Positions 46,268-55,655 of a DNA stretch of 64,000 nucleotides are shown here, piece after piece. A model generated the notes under the pieces. It had not been told where the DNA came from. It worked only from the letters and a program-made list of their open reading frames with translations, and did no database searches. Position 1 is the stretch's first letter; every line of letters starts with the position of its first letter. The position numbers were made by a program, and so were the translations under genes. This stretch comes from Singulisphaera acidiphila DSM 18658 (lineage in GTDB: Bacteria > Planctomycetota > Planctomycetia > Isosphaerales > Isosphaeraceae), in contig NC_019892.1 in assembly GCF_000242455.2 (NCBI RefSeq), forward strand, positions 62,001 to 126,000, in the 5' to 3' direction.

Positions 46268-47734
46268 ATGGGTAGTCAAGTGATCAGGGACGAGGCAATC
46301 GATCAATCCCCCGCCTCCGGCGAGCTCGGCGCGGAAGTCGAGCGGTCAGCCGCCGGGGGAAGCCGGGAGTTGCTCACGCTGGCGCTGCCCCTGGTCGTCA
46401 GCCAGAGTTTCATGACGGTGCAAGTCTTCGTCGACGCGATCTTGCTCTCCTGGCACGACCCTCGGGAGATGGCCGCGTCGTTTCCGGCGGTCATGTGGTT
46501 CTGGCTCCCGTTCGGCCTCCTCCAGGTGGCCGCCGGCTATGTTTCGACGTTCGTCGCCCAGTACACGGGCGCCGGGCGACCGAAGCGGGTCGGACCCGCC
46601 GTCTGGCAAGGGGTCCATTTTGCGATCTTGGCCGGGCTCCTGTTTCTGATCATGGTTCCGGCCGCGCCTTATCTGATCGCGATGGGCGGGCACACCCCTG
46701 CCCTCCAGGGCCTGGAAGCCATCTACCTGCGTTGCCTCTGCTTCGCCGCCTTACCGATGCTGATCATGGCGGCGATCAACGGCTTCTTCTCGGGCCGCGG
46801 CCGGACCTGGACCGTGCTCGGGATCGAGGCGGCCGGGACCGCGGTCAACATCGCTTTGGCCATGCTCCTGATTTTCGGCCGGGCCGGAGCCCCCGAACTC
46901 GGCATCGCAGGCGCAGGGTGGGCGACCGTGGCCGGCTCTTGGGTCTCCGCCCTGACGGCCCTCGGCCTCCTGCTCCGTCGCAAATATGCTGAGGAGTTCA
47001 ACACCCGACGCGGCTGGCGGCCCGAGCGCCAACTCTTCGGCCGCTTGCTGAAGTACGGCCTCCCGGCCGGTGCCCAGGTCTTCTCCGACGTCCTGGTCTT
47101 CCACGTCTTCGTCCAGCTCGTGGGTCGACTTGGAGAGGCCCAGGCCGGGGCCACCGCCCTGACCGTCCGGCTGAACATGGTCGCCTTTCTGCCAATGCAA
47201 GGGATCGCCCAGGCGGTCTCGATCCTCGTCGGCCAGCGGCTGGGGGCCGACCGTCCGGAACTGGCCGAACGGTCCACTTATACCGGAATGAAATGGGCGT
47301 TCGGCTACATGTGCCTGGTTGCCTCGGCGTACGTGCTCATCCCGGGCACCCTGGTCTCGGTGTTCGAGGGGGACCGCGACCCCAAGAGCTTCGCGATGAT
47401 CGCAGCCTTCGTCCCTCCGCTGCTGGCCTGCGCGGCCGTTTACTCGCTGGCGGACGCCGTGAACCTGACCATCGCCTTCGCGCTCCGAGGCGCAGGCGAC
47501 ACCCGCTTCGTCTCAATCTTAACCTTCACCCTGGCCTGGCCCCTCATGGTGATCCCGACCTACCTGCTCGTCCGGGCCGGGGGCAACCTCAACTGGGCCT
47601 GGATGTTCGCAACGGCGTATATCCTAGCCATGGCGCTCTGTTTCACACTCCGGTTCCGCTCCGGCAAGTGGAAGAGTATGCGCGTCATCGAGGCCGCGCC
47701 GGCGGTTGAGGAGACAGCCTTCGCAAGCCCGTGA
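46268..47734 (+). CDS. MATE family efflux transporter
   Basis: 488 residues from the ATG at 46268, which has GAGGGTTGCAGG before it; an ATG at 46166 would add 34 residues. About twelve hydrophobic helices are seen, starting at ELLTLALPLVVSQSFMTVQVFVDAILLSWHDPREMAAS. The second half has YGLPAGAQVFSDVLVFHVFVQLVGRLGEAQAGA and SILVGQRLGADRPELA. These are the two MATE half-motifs. It is expected to export drugs or metabolites by proton or sodium antiport across the inner membrane. The substrate is unknown. Confidence 0.9.
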   Translation: MGSQVIRDEAIDQSPASGELGAEVERSAAGGSRELLTLALPLVVSQSFMTVQVFVDAILLSWHDPREMAASFPAVMWFWLPFGLLQVAAGYVSTFVAQYTGAGRPKRVGPAVWQGVHFAILAGLLFLIMVPAAPYLIAMGGHTPALQGLEAIYLRCLCFAALPMLIMAAINGFFSGRGRTWTVLGIEAAGTAVNIALAMLLIFGRAGAPELGIAGAGWATVAGSWVSALTALGLLLRRKYAEEFNTRRGWRPERQLFGRLLKYGLPAGAQVFSDVLVFHVFVQLVGRLGEAQAGATALTVRLNMVAFLPMQGIAQAVSILVGQRLGADRPELAERSTYTGMKWAFGYMCLVASAYVLIPGTLVSVFEGDRDPKSFAMIAAFVPPLLACAAVYSLADAVNLTIAFALRGAGDTRFVSILTFTLAWPLMVIPTYLLVRAGGNLNWAWMFATAYILAMALCFTLRFRSGKWKSMRVIEAAPAVEETAFASP

Positions 47735-47880
47735 GGCGCAGAGCCAAACCAATCAAACGCACTTATTCATCAATTCAAAGAGAGGCGATCGTCAAAACCA
47801 GCCCCCGGTACTTGACGGTCGCCCTTCCAACACGACGATGCAGCCGGTCGCGATCGATCTGCTTGAGGATACGGTTCGGC

Positions 47881-48570
47881 TCAGAGTTCCGCCCCGATGA
47901 CATGGGCGATCGCCCGGCAGGCGGCTTCAAACTTCGAGCGATCGACTCGATCATCGTACTCACGAAGCTGTTGAGTCCGAACGACCTCGACCTGATCGGC
48001 CTGAGCCACGTACGCGCCCAAGTCGACGTGGGACGGGAGAATCGGCTGCTTTTCGAGCGGTTGACTGGTCAACGGCATGAGGATCACGTGATCATTGGTG
48101 TCAGACGAGTCTGACATTACGAGGCCAGGCCGGGCGGTCTGTTTCGAGTCGTGCCAGAACGCTTGCCAGATGCTGCCACGCTCAGGCCGTTTGCTGCCGG
48201 GCGGCTTCCAACCGGCCTCAAACTCCCCCGGGAAGAAGTGGGCCCCCGCCGCCTTGCCGACGGCCAAATTCAGGTCGAAGAAGACTTCTTCTTCGATGGT
48301 GCCTACAGGACCACTCTCAAGCGCTTTGATGTTTGCGACGGGGAGTCGCGTCAGCTTATCCGTGTGCGCCACGGCTCGCCGTCCGATGACTTCCTCAGGC
48401 AGAATGAGTCGAGCCGCGGAATCGGTGAGGTTCGCGGTGAATAACGGCACAACGACGACATACTGGTCGTTAAAACTCTCTTCGGAAACGACAATCGCGT
48501 ACGGTTCTTTCTCCACAGCGACATCGTAGGGCCATTGAATTCGGTAGACTTCACCCGGTTGGATTCGCAT
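47881..48570 (-). CDS. Protein with two tandem MazF/PemK-like domains
   Basis: 229 residues from the ATG at 48570; a TTG at 48642 would add 24 residues. Residues 3-107 read as one MazF/PemK-type barrel (QPGEVYRIQW, EPYAIVVSE, YVVVVPLFTA). Residues 129-227 read as a second (RGSIWQAFWHDSKQTARPGLVMSD, HVILMPLTSQP, DQVEVVRTQQLREY). The Arg-Pro pair that forms part of the MazF RNase site is kept in the second domain (R147-P148) but is Glu-Pro in the first (E22-P23). Classical MazF is a single-domain homodimer, so this is like a fused dimer. No antitoxin gene is recognisable beside it. Activity as an RNase is therefore uncertain. Confidence 0.7.
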   Translation of the reverse strand: MRIQPGEVYRIQWPYDVAVEKEPYAIVVSEESFNDQYVVVVPLFTANLTDSAARLILPEEVIGRRAVAHTDKLTRLPVANIKALESGPVGTIEEEVFFDLNLAVGKAAGAHFFPGEFEAGWKPPGSKRPERGSIWQAFWHDSKQTARPGLVMSDSSDTNDHVILMPLTSQPLEKQPILPSHVDLGAYVAQADQVEVVRTQQLREYDDRVDRSKFEAACRAIAHVIGAEL

Positions 48571-48883
48571 TCGTTTCGTGTCCTCGGTAAAACTCTCAGC
48601 TTCGAGCGGTGACCCGAGGGCCTTGCTCGGCACCTCATCCAACTCGAATGATGCGCCCCAATACCTCTCCCCAATTGGCGGATGGCCCTCCCATCTTACA
48701 GACTAACATGATCAACCAGGTAGGTCGGTCTCGGCCCGGTCAACCCGATCGCTTCCTCGGTCAAGGTCGCTCACCATCACGAAATCAGCAAGCAGACGAT
48801 TGAGTGCACGCGACAGGTGATGTAGCTTCAATAGCGAGCTTTTTTGAGTGGCAAAGAGCTTGCGACCGGGAGAGTCCCCCCCA
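48571..48883. other. Divergent intergenic region
   Basis: About 310 bases between the MazF-like and M48 genes; no antitoxin-sized frame with a credible start was found. Confidence 0.4.
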
Positions 48884-51472
48884 ATGTCGATCTCTGTCGA
48901 ATGCCCGTCGTGCCAGTCCACGTTTCGGGTCCGCGAAGAACTTGCCGGAAAGCGAGGGCGGTGCCCTTCTTGCAAGGCCGTGCTCACGGTTCCGGCGGTC
49001 GCAACGACGGCGGTGGTGGCGGCGAGTCCGCAGATCGACGATGACCTGGCCCCTTTGCCTCCCGAGGAGGCCCGCCGGGCGGAGGCAAAGTTGACATCGC
49101 GGGGGTCTGCTCCCGAGAAAGCGGCCGAGGTCGAGTACGAGGAAGACGCTGCGGGGGGCTACGTGCTCGCAGGAGGCGCGGCGAAAAAGGCGAAAACCGT
49201 CCGGGTGCGCGACGGGGCCTTGCCGGGGGTCGGCGTGAGCGCGAAGGGGGTCCGGCAAGCCGCCGCGCCGACCGAAATCACACGCACTCCAGCCGAGATC
49301 CTGGCGGCCTTCCAGGGCGAGATCGAACCGTTCCGGCCGTCGCCCTTGTACTCGCTCTGGCTCTTGGTCGTCGCGGGCTTCATGGTCCTGCTCCCCTTGA
49401 TCTATGTGGCGTTGATCGGGCTCGTAATCTCTGCCCTCGTGTACCATGCGGTGAACGACGTCACGATCTTCCAGAACGCGCGGGGGAGCGGGGCGTTGAA
49501 GATCGCCGTGCTGATCTATCTCGTCCCACTGATCAGTGGCGCAGTGATCGTCATGTTCATGCTCAAGCCGCTGTTCGCGAAGTCGGCGAAGAAGACGAAC
49601 AATCGGGTGCTCGACCCCCAGGTTGAACCGCTCCTGTACGCGTTCATCGACGGTGTTTGCGAATCCGTCGGCGCTCCTCGGCCGGAGCGGATCGAGGTTG
49701 ATGGCAAGGTCAACGCGGCCGCAGGCTACTCCGGAGGGGCCTTCTCATTCGTCACACGCGAGCCCGTTCTGGTCATCGGTCTCGGGATGGCCGCCGGACT
49801 CAACCTCAAACAATTCGCCGGGGTCATGGCCCACGAGCTTGGACATATCTCGCAAGGGTCAGGGGCGAGGTTGATGGACGTGATTTCGTCCATCAACATC
49901 TGGTTCGCGCGCGTTGTCTACGAACGCGATGACTGGGATCAAACCCTCGAGGATTGGTCGACCAGCGGCAACGGCTACCTCATCATGTTGGGAGCGCTCG
50001 TCCGCCTCGCCGTCTGGCTGACCCGGCGCGTGCTCTGGGTCCTCCTACGCGTCGGACACCTCGTCAACATGGTCTTCCTCCGTCAGCGCGAGTACGACGC
50101 CGATCGCTACGAGGCGCGGATGGTCGGCGCCAAAGTGTTTACCCAAACCTGCTGGCGGTTGCGCGAACTGCAACTGGCGTCGGAGTTCGCCATGGCCGAC
50201 CTCCAGTCCAGTTGGCAACAGCGCCGGCTGCCGGACAACTTCCCCAAACTGATCCTGGCCAACGTCCCCCAGATCCCCAAAGAAACGCTGGCCGCCTACC
50301 GGCAAGCCTCGGGCCAGGCCACGACCGGCCTGTTTGACACCCACCCGTCGGACCGCGATCGGATCGCCCGCGCGAAGCTCGAGGAGCCTGGCGAGGGAAT
50401 TTTCAACCTCGACGGACCCGCGACCGACGTGTTCCGCAACTTCGACGCACTCGCTCGCGCTGTTACATTTGAATATTACAAGTCGGTGCTCGGACGCGAC
50501 ATCAGCAAAGACCAGCTCTATCCCGTGGCCGAGTTGGTAGAGACCCAGGCGGTCGCCCAGGAGGGCTACGTCGCAGCCGAGCGTTTCTTCTTGAAGGCGA
50601 TGCCGCTGACTCAGCGGCTCGCATTGCCTTATGATTATCCTAAGGCCCCAACTCAGGCAAAAGGGGCGAAACAAGCGCTTGTCAAGGCCCGCAACGACCA
50701 GCAGGCCGCGCGTGAGGAGTGCCTGAGCGCGAGCGAGAGGAACTCCGACGTGCATGCGCGGCTCATCAAAGCCGAAGCCGCCAGCGTGCTGTTGAAGTCC
50801 GACATCAAGCTCGACGCCGAGGCCTGGGGCCTGCGAACAGCGACGGTCAAGGCGGCGGAGGCGGCGCGCGACCAAGCGCTGGCGGAGAGCCACGCTCTCG
50901 AGGCGGAGTTCGCCCCCTACGCGGCCTCGGCCGCACAGCGATTGACCCAGGCACTGGCCATCCTCCAGGTCGATACCGTCGCCGATCGGGTGGCCGAAGG
51001 CCGCGAGCGCCGTGAGGAAGCTCAGACGCTCTATCCGTGTGCCTCGCACCTGGGGAGCAACGTCGTGAGCCAGCTCCTTCCGGCCATTCGGGCCAAGCAG
51101 GTCCTCGAACTCCTCCTCACGCGATACAACGAAGGCAAGAACGAGAAGAACCAGCCCTTGATCACGGCCATTCTCCACGGCGCGAGCGACCTCCGCAACA
51201 AGCTCGAAGAGCTGCGCTGGAAGGTCGGCGACACGATCTATTACCCGTTCGAGCACGCGGAGGAAGACATCACCCTCGCTCGCTTCGCGCTTCCCCCCGT
51301 CTTGCCCGAGAAGAACGACGTCGGCGAGTTACTCGAGACGGCCAACGCAGCCGTCGACCGTCTCCTGGGCCTCTACCGCCGCGCCCTTGGCCGGCTGACC
51401 GTGACCGCCGAGGAGGTCGAACGTGTGCTGGGGCTTGAACCCATCGCCTTCACCGAGGCGGACGAACCCTGA
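48884..51472 (+). CDS. M48-family membrane metalloprotease with N-terminal zinc ribbon
   Basis: 862 residues from the ATG at 48884 (GGGAGAG upstream). Residues 1-35 hold a zinc ribbon: C7-x2-C10 and C27-x2-C30 (VECPSCQSTF...GRCPSCKAVL). A charged linker precedes two membrane spans near 145-190 and 205-230. The peptidase core has H317-E-L-G-H321 (VMAHELGHISQGSGA), and further on FLRQREYDADRYEARM supplies the third zinc ligand. The last 280 residues are helical and probably coiled (QAAREECLSASERNSDVHARL). The HtpX/Ste24-like core suggests quality control of membrane proteins, and the ribbon and long tail suggest a specialised version. Confidence 0.88.
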   Translation: MSISVECPSCQSTFRVREELAGKRGRCPSCKAVLTVPAVATTAVVAASPQIDDDLAPLPPEEARRAEAKLTSRGSAPEKAAEVEYEEDAAGGYVLAGGAAKKAKTVRVRDGALPGVGVSAKGVRQAAAPTEITRTPAEILAAFQGEIEPFRPSPLYSLWLLVVAGFMVLLPLIYVALIGLVISALVYHAVNDVTIFQNARGSGALKIAVLIYLVPLISGAVIVMFMLKPLFAKSAKKTNNRVLDPQVEPLLYAFIDGVCESVGAPRPERIEVDGKVNAAAGYSGGAFSFVTREPVLVIGLGMAAGLNLKQFAGVMAHELGHISQGSGARLMDVISSINIWFARVVYERDDWDQTLEDWSTSGNGYLIMLGALVRLAVWLTRRVLWVLLRVGHLVNMVFLRQREYDADRYEARMVGAKVFTQTCWRLRELQLASEFAMADLQSSWQQRRLPDNFPKLILANVPQIPKETLAAYRQASGQATTGLFDTHPSDRDRIARAKLEEPGEGIFNLDGPATDVFRNFDALARAVTFEYYKSVLGRDISKDQLYPVAELVETQAVAQEGYVAAERFFLKAMPLTQRLALPYDYPKAPTQAKGAKQALVKARNDQQAAREECLSASERNSDVHARLIKAEAASVLLKSDIKLDAEAWGLRTATVKAAEAARDQALAESHALEAEFAPYAASAAQRLTQALAILQVDTVADRVAEGRERREEAQTLYPCASHLGSNVVSQLLPAIRAKQVLELLLTRYNEGKNEKNQPLITAILHGASDLRNKLEELRWKVGDTIYYPFEHAEEDITLARFALPPVLPEKNDVGELLETANAAVDRLLGLYRRALGRLTVTAEEVERVLGLEPIAFTEADEP

Positions 51473-51660
51473 CGGGCGTGGAGATCAACGACGCCCAAAA
51501 ACACCTTGAAATTGAATCCACGAATATCCTGAACCAATCGATAAGTTACTGCCCCGGTGAGGCGCCCGTTCCGAAGCATCGCGGGCCTTCACCCGAAGTG
51601 AGAAGACCCGTGATACATGGAAATCAATCGGGTCTTTCACCTTGGCAAATTCTTGCGTGA

Positions 51661-52146
51661 TTACTTCGACTTCCCCGTCGCGGAGGCTGTCATCACCTCG
51701 AAGTTCAAGGGTGAGTCGGCCCCGGTCACTTCGGCGCTGAACTCGCCCTTGATCTCCACTTTCTTGGCGGAAGGCTTGGTCGCGGCGGTGACTCTTGCCC
51801 CTTCGGCGGCCATGAACGGATCGCCTTTTAACGCCTCGGGAATACTCGCAGCAGAGTCTTCAGGAAGGCCAGGGACGACGGTCACTTTGTATTTCCCGGG
51901 GGCGAGGCCGGTGCGATTTCGATACTGGGCCAGGTAGTTTCCATCGGGTCCGGTCGTATCACCCCCAGCCGTGCTGGGGTCATTGCCCACTTCGGGAATG
52001 AAGGAAACCATGGCATTGGCCATGGGCTTGCCATCAAGCGTGACGGTCCCCTTGACGGGGACGAGCTTGATCGCACTGTCCGGGTCTGAACCACAGCCGA
52101 TCATCCCCAGCAATGTGAGGAAAGCGACCCATCGCATCATTGTCAT
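51661..52146 (-). CDS. Small lipoprotein with carboxypeptidase-regulatory-like fold
   Basis: 161 residues from the ATG at 52146. The leader ends in the lipobox GMIGC (WVAFLTLLGMIGC). The body carries VKGTVTLDGKPMANAMVSFIP, TTGPDGNYLAQYRNRTGLAPGKYKVTVVPG and a C-terminal extension (KKVEIKGEFSAEVTGADSPLNF). It is the second lipoprotein after the DUF1559 gene 53231-54265, 92 bases downstream of the first. Membership of the same exported-lipoprotein class is clear; the function is unknown. Confidence 0.85.
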   Translation of the reverse strand: MTMMRWVAFLTLLGMIGCGSDPDSAIKLVPVKGTVTLDGKPMANAMVSFIPEVGNDPSTAGGDTTGPDGNYLAQYRNRTGLAPGKYKVTVVPGLPEDSAASIPEALKGDPFMAAEGARVTAATKPSAKKVEIKGEFSAEVTGADSPLNFEVMTASATGKSK

Positions 52147-52238
52147 CGAACTGGTTCCCGCAGAAAAGTAGATCGATCAATGAAAACGGCTTGAGGCAAA
52201 ATTGCTTCGAAATGCGAGGAGAATGGAAGACCGAGCAA

Positions 52239-52847
52239 TCAAAATGCCGAGGCGTTATTCGCAGCAGAGGCCGGCGGATCGCCGGGAGACACCGACTTGG
52301 CGGGCGGATCTCCCTCGGCATCGGCCTCCTTGGCCGGGCTTGCGGGCGGAGCCGGGATAACAAGCCCCGGGGCCTTGACGTCGAAGGCAAAATGGCCCCC
52401 TTTCGGACTGATCTTGGCGGTGAGCTTGGAAGTGCCAAGGTCGGCGTATTCACGCGGAAGCATTTCCTTCGATGTCAGCATGCCCGGCGGCTGGGCCAGG
52501 CTGGATCGGGGGCCCAGGCCTTGCGGTTCACCCTCGGCCGAGAGGAGCAGGCTGATCGCCACCTTGTATTCGCCCGGCGAGATACCTGGTCGGCCTGAGC
52601 TCGAAACACTGTATTCGCCCTTCGCATTGGTCTCGCCAACCCCGGGTGACCACTGCGGGGGGAGGAACGTCACAACGGCCCCAGCCAGCGGTTCGCCATT
52701 GAGAGTGACGACTCCACTCACAGGCACCAAGTTTGAGAAGTCGGGGCCGTCGGCGGTCTCTTCAACATCGGACCCCGCGCAGCCCGAAACTACGGCCAAA
52801 ACGACCGTCCAAAGCGTTTGTCGTCGCGACAAGCGGTTCAAAATCAT
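52239..52847 (-). CDS. Small lipoprotein with carboxypeptidase-regulatory-like fold and Pro/Ala tail
   Basis: 202 residues from the ATG at 52847. The leader ends in VVSGC. The body has VSGVVTLNGEPLAGAVVTFLPP, ETNAKGEYSVSS and GISPGEYKVAISLLLS. A strand GHFAFDVKAPG follows, then a 35-residue low-complexity tail rich in Pro, Ala, Asp and Lys (PPASPAKEADAEGDPPAK). It lies between a DUF1559 gene and a second lipoprotein on one strand. The 101-bp hairpin at 52961-53061 sits between it and the DUF1559 gene. Confidence 0.85.
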   Translation of the reverse strand: MILNRLSRRQTLWTVVLAVVSGCAGSDVEETADGPDFSNLVPVSGVVTLNGEPLAGAVVTFLPPQWSPGVGETNAKGEYSVSSSGRPGISPGEYKVAISLLLSAEGEPQGLGPRSSLAQPPGMLTSKEMLPREYADLGTSKLTAKISPKGGHFAFDVKAPGLVIPAPPASPAKEADAEGDPPAKSVSPGDPPASAANNASAF

Positions 52848-52960
52848 GGAGGTAAAGACTCAGGAAGGATAAATCGATTGGGTTAAAGGGCAATGCGATG
52901 GCTTTCCACCAAGGTCGCGGCGTGACGAGAAGCCGCAGTGGAACAGCCGCCCTTATTTGG

Positions 52961-53061
52961 ATTGCATCCTCCCCCCCTGGGACCGCGGGCGCCCCGCCCG
53001 CTCTTGAATTGAATTGCGGGCGGGGCGCCCGCGGTCCCAGGGGGGGAGGGGGAAATGCAAT
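52961..53061. repeat. 101-bp GC-rich inverted repeat (giant hairpin)
   Basis: Bases 52968-53001 are the exact complement of 53016-53049: 34 pairs with no mismatch around a 14-base loop (TCTTGAATTGAATT). After a 5-base bulge, ATTGCAT (52961-52967) pairs with ATGCAAT (53055-53061). The stem contains C7/G7 runs and GGGCGGGGCGCCCGC. It sits between a DUF1559 gene and its lipoprotein. It may be a palindromic (REP- or MITE-like) element, an attenuator or a strong terminator; no flanking target duplication was noticed. Confidence 0.92.
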
Positions 53062-53230
53062 TCCGCGAATCAGTCTCGTTGGTGCGATTGCCCCAAAAAA
53101 AAGAGCGAGGTCAACCGGAAGAGGAACGTGAACGAACGGATGGATCGTGATGCGTGCGACCGGCTCAGGGGCGGTCGCACACGTCGGTGTCGAGCCATCG
53201 CTGTTCATTTCAAAGTCAAAAGCCTTGGAC

Positions 53231-54265
53231 TTAGAACGAGTCGGCGCTGATGACCTCGCCGCCCGAGATGGTGGCCAAGCCCCACCACGTGTAAGCATTG
53301 ATCGAATTTTTGATAAAACGGACACTGCCATCAGCCAACCCCATGTTCACCCCTCCCGCGTGCGAGCTGCTGAAGACCCAAGCGTAGGGGCGTTGCTTCT
53401 GGTCGGCCGGCACGGTCGGGTAGATGGTGCCCGTCCTGCCGTTCGGGAGGAAGGCGAGCACCGCAGTCGACGTCGGCGGGTCGATCCGACCGTGGGTGGA
53501 GGTGTGACAGCCCGAACCCCAGTACGGACCATAGCCATAGCCGTTGGGGTCGGTCGTTGACGGTGTCCCCGCGTAGTGCCCCAAGCCATTGAGCGACTCG
53601 CCGACCAGGAACGTATTGCTCGTTCCGTCGGTCATGCTGGCGATGGTCGTCGTCAGGTCGTTGAAGAACGCCCCTCGCGACGCCGCATTCGGCATGCCTG
53701 CGCCGGTGCCGGGGCAGTTGTAGTCGGTATTGTTGGCGGAACTGACGAGGTAATTGCTCCGCGCTGCATTTTGCCGTGAATAGTAGGTGGCGACCGTGTC
53801 GCTGACGGGCCCCGACGTATTGCCGTCGGAGGGGCACACGAACGACGCCACCATCGAGCCGACCACCGTCGTGTTGGAGAAGGCCGATCCGGCGGTGGTG
53901 GTGAGCGGAGACACTTTTCCATTGGTCGACGCCTGGCTGAAGTTATAGGCGTTATAGAGCGCCGTCTGCTCCATGAAGTTCAGGACCAAGGAAAAGGCTG
54001 TGGTGCTGATCGCAATTCCCGTCCCACCGTTGGCGTTCGTGACGGTGCAGGTGCTGGCGTAGATCTTGGCGGGGGGAAAGCCACCGTTGGCACTCTCGTA
54101 GTTCGCCATCGCCAGGCCCATCTGCTTCAGGTTGTTGATGCACTGCGAGCGGCGCGCCGCCTCCCGCGCGGCCTGGACGGCCGGCAGCAGCAGGGCGATC
54201 AAGACCGCGATGATCGCGATCACGACCAGCAATTCGATCAGGGTAAAACCTCGTTGTGAGCGCAT
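53231..54265 (-). CDS. DUF1559 prepilin-like protein
   Basis: 344 residues from the ATG at 54265. The leader MRSQRG precedes [16 protein letters not shown], then [25 protein letters not shown]. The middle [15 protein letters not shown], the H-x9-DG box [12 protein letters not shown] and the ending [10 protein letters not shown] are standard. It is first in a same-strand series with two lipoproteins (52239 and 51661), although the giant hairpin lies between it and them. The function of the family is unknown. Confidence 0.93.
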   Translation of the reverse strand: MRSQRGFTLIELLVVIAIIAVLIALLLPAVQAAREAARRSQCINNLKQMGLAMANYESANGGFPPAKIYASTCTVTNANGGTGIAISTTAFSLVLNFMEQTALYNAYNFSQASTNGKVSPLTTTAGSAFSNTTVVGSMVASFVCPSDGNTSGPVSDTVATYYSRQNAARSNYLVSSANNTDYNCPGTGAGMPNAASRGAFFNDLTTTIASMTDGTSNTFLVGESLNGLGHYAGTPSTTDPNGYGYGPYWGSGCHTSTHGRIDPPTSTAVLAFLPNGRTGTIYPTVPADQKQRPYAWVFSSSHAGGVNMGLADGSVRFIKNSINAYTWWGLATISGGEVISADSF

Positions 54266-55254
54266 GAAAGAGACCCTCTGAAAACGGAGTGGGTAATGGA
54301 TAACAGCGAACTCATCGTTGGCTCGCAACGTGAACGCCTTGAGACCATTGGACGGGGTCCCTCATCAAGACACCATCACGTCGGAGGGAGCGAACGCTCT
54401 CAAGAATATTTAGAGGATGTTAGTGAGTCTAAGCGAAAGTTCGATGGTTGCAATACGAAAAAAACGAACTGATTGGGATTTTCAATTCGATCAACTCGTC
54501 TCCTCAACGCCACCACAGACATCCTAAATAGGGGAAATTTCATGTGTGGACTTGACCCCATAATCGATCGATAAAACATTCCAACACCAACAACTACGAA
54601 TGGCTCGCAGAACCTGGGTCGCACTCGATCTTGTTTTCAAGCCAAATCAAGAGCGGGGATCGTGTTGAAACGAGGGGGGCACCTCGGTCAGTCCCAACAG
54701 CGGCTCTCGTGGCCAGGCGGTCGAATCGTGACGTGGGATCAAGATGATCGCCGTAGATTGTGAGGGTTTCGCAATCCAGATCATGAAACGGAGGGGGCAC
54801 GTTCCCCCCATTGTGGGATGCGAAAGTCGTGCCACCCCCGGTTCTCACGGACGAGGGGAGCGGCCCAATCCCCAAACCAGAGCGTTAAGCGTGATAGCCA
54901 GAACAGGTTAGAGAGTTCGTGGGCGAGTTGAAGATTTGTCGGATCGATCGGGAAAGGTCGGAGAGGATTCAGGCAACGATGCCTAGGCCCTGGGCATCTC
55001 GTGCCGGCGAGGCAAAGCATGCGTGTTGGCTTGCACGCGGCTTGGTGAGCTCTCCGTCAGGCATTACCGGGCCCGTTCCTGAACGCAAGCGGATCGGGGA
55101 AGGGGATCACCCATCCCTTGGGACAGACCGCGTGAGACCCGCCCGCACTTCAGCACTTTCAAATCAATCCATTCAAGCACGGCCAGGGCATCTGTGATCC
55201 AAGAAAGCCCATCAGGCTCACCACGTTCGCCATGCCCCAAGGTACAAGAAAACG
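54266..55254. other. Nearly 1 kb without a supported gene
   Basis: Short open frames on the minus strand around 54600-55020 (for instance NLQLAHELSNLFWLSRLTL) shift frame repeatedly and might be a decayed gene, but no family was recognised. 54400-54560 is AT-rich. Confidence 0.4.
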
Positions 55255-55605
55255 TCAGTTCGGTACGCGTCGGTAGAACGACTTGGCTTCCTCAAGGCTA
55301 TCAAAGAGATCCCAATATGCGTCCATCCGCATCATTTCGATGAAGTCTTTGGTGCCGTGGTTGGCGTTCGCCAGGACGACCTCTCCGCCCTGTTGCCGGA
55401 CCAGCCGCGTCAGGGTCGTCAGCAACCCCATGCTGGTCGCCCCCATCTCCCGGACCCCGCGCAGGTCGAGGATGACGTTGCGATATCCGTGCTCGAGCAA
55501 CTCTTTGAGGTCGCGGCTGGCGTCGAAATGCCTGGGGTCGTTCAGCAACGATCCGAAGTGACTCAAGATCGCCAGATCACCCTCCATTCGGATGTTCAAT
55601 GGCAT
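55255..55605 (-). CDS. STAS-domain protein (anti-sigma factor antagonist type)
   Basis: 116 residues from the ATG at 55605, which has a perfect GGAGAAG site; a GTG at 55617 is less likely. The single STAS domain has GDLAILSHFGSLLN, NVILDLRGVREMGATSMGLLTTLTRLVRQQGGEVVLAN and a C-terminal helix SLEEAKSFYRRV. The GATSMG segment corresponds to the loop where SpoIIAA-type proteins are phosphorylated on Ser/Thr. It may act in a partner-switching cascade; no kinase or phosphatase is adjacent. The next gene on the strand lies upstream by 51 bases. Confidence 0.85.
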   Translation of the reverse strand: MPLNIRMEGDLAILSHFGSLLNDPRHFDASRDLKELLEHGYRNVILDLRGVREMGATSMGLLTTLTRLVRQQGGEVVLANANHGTKDFIEMMRMDAYWDLFDSLEEAKSFYRRVPN

Positions 55606-55655
55606 GCTCTTCTCCACAACGCTTCCTCTGCGAACTCGCGCTCGATCCGTCCGAT

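Noticed and set aside
48571..48710. Possible antitoxin upstream of the double MazF-like gene
   Set aside because: The in-frame upstream stretch (LDEVPSKALGSPLEAESF) has no good start codon and reads into the MazF frame, so no separate antitoxin is supported.
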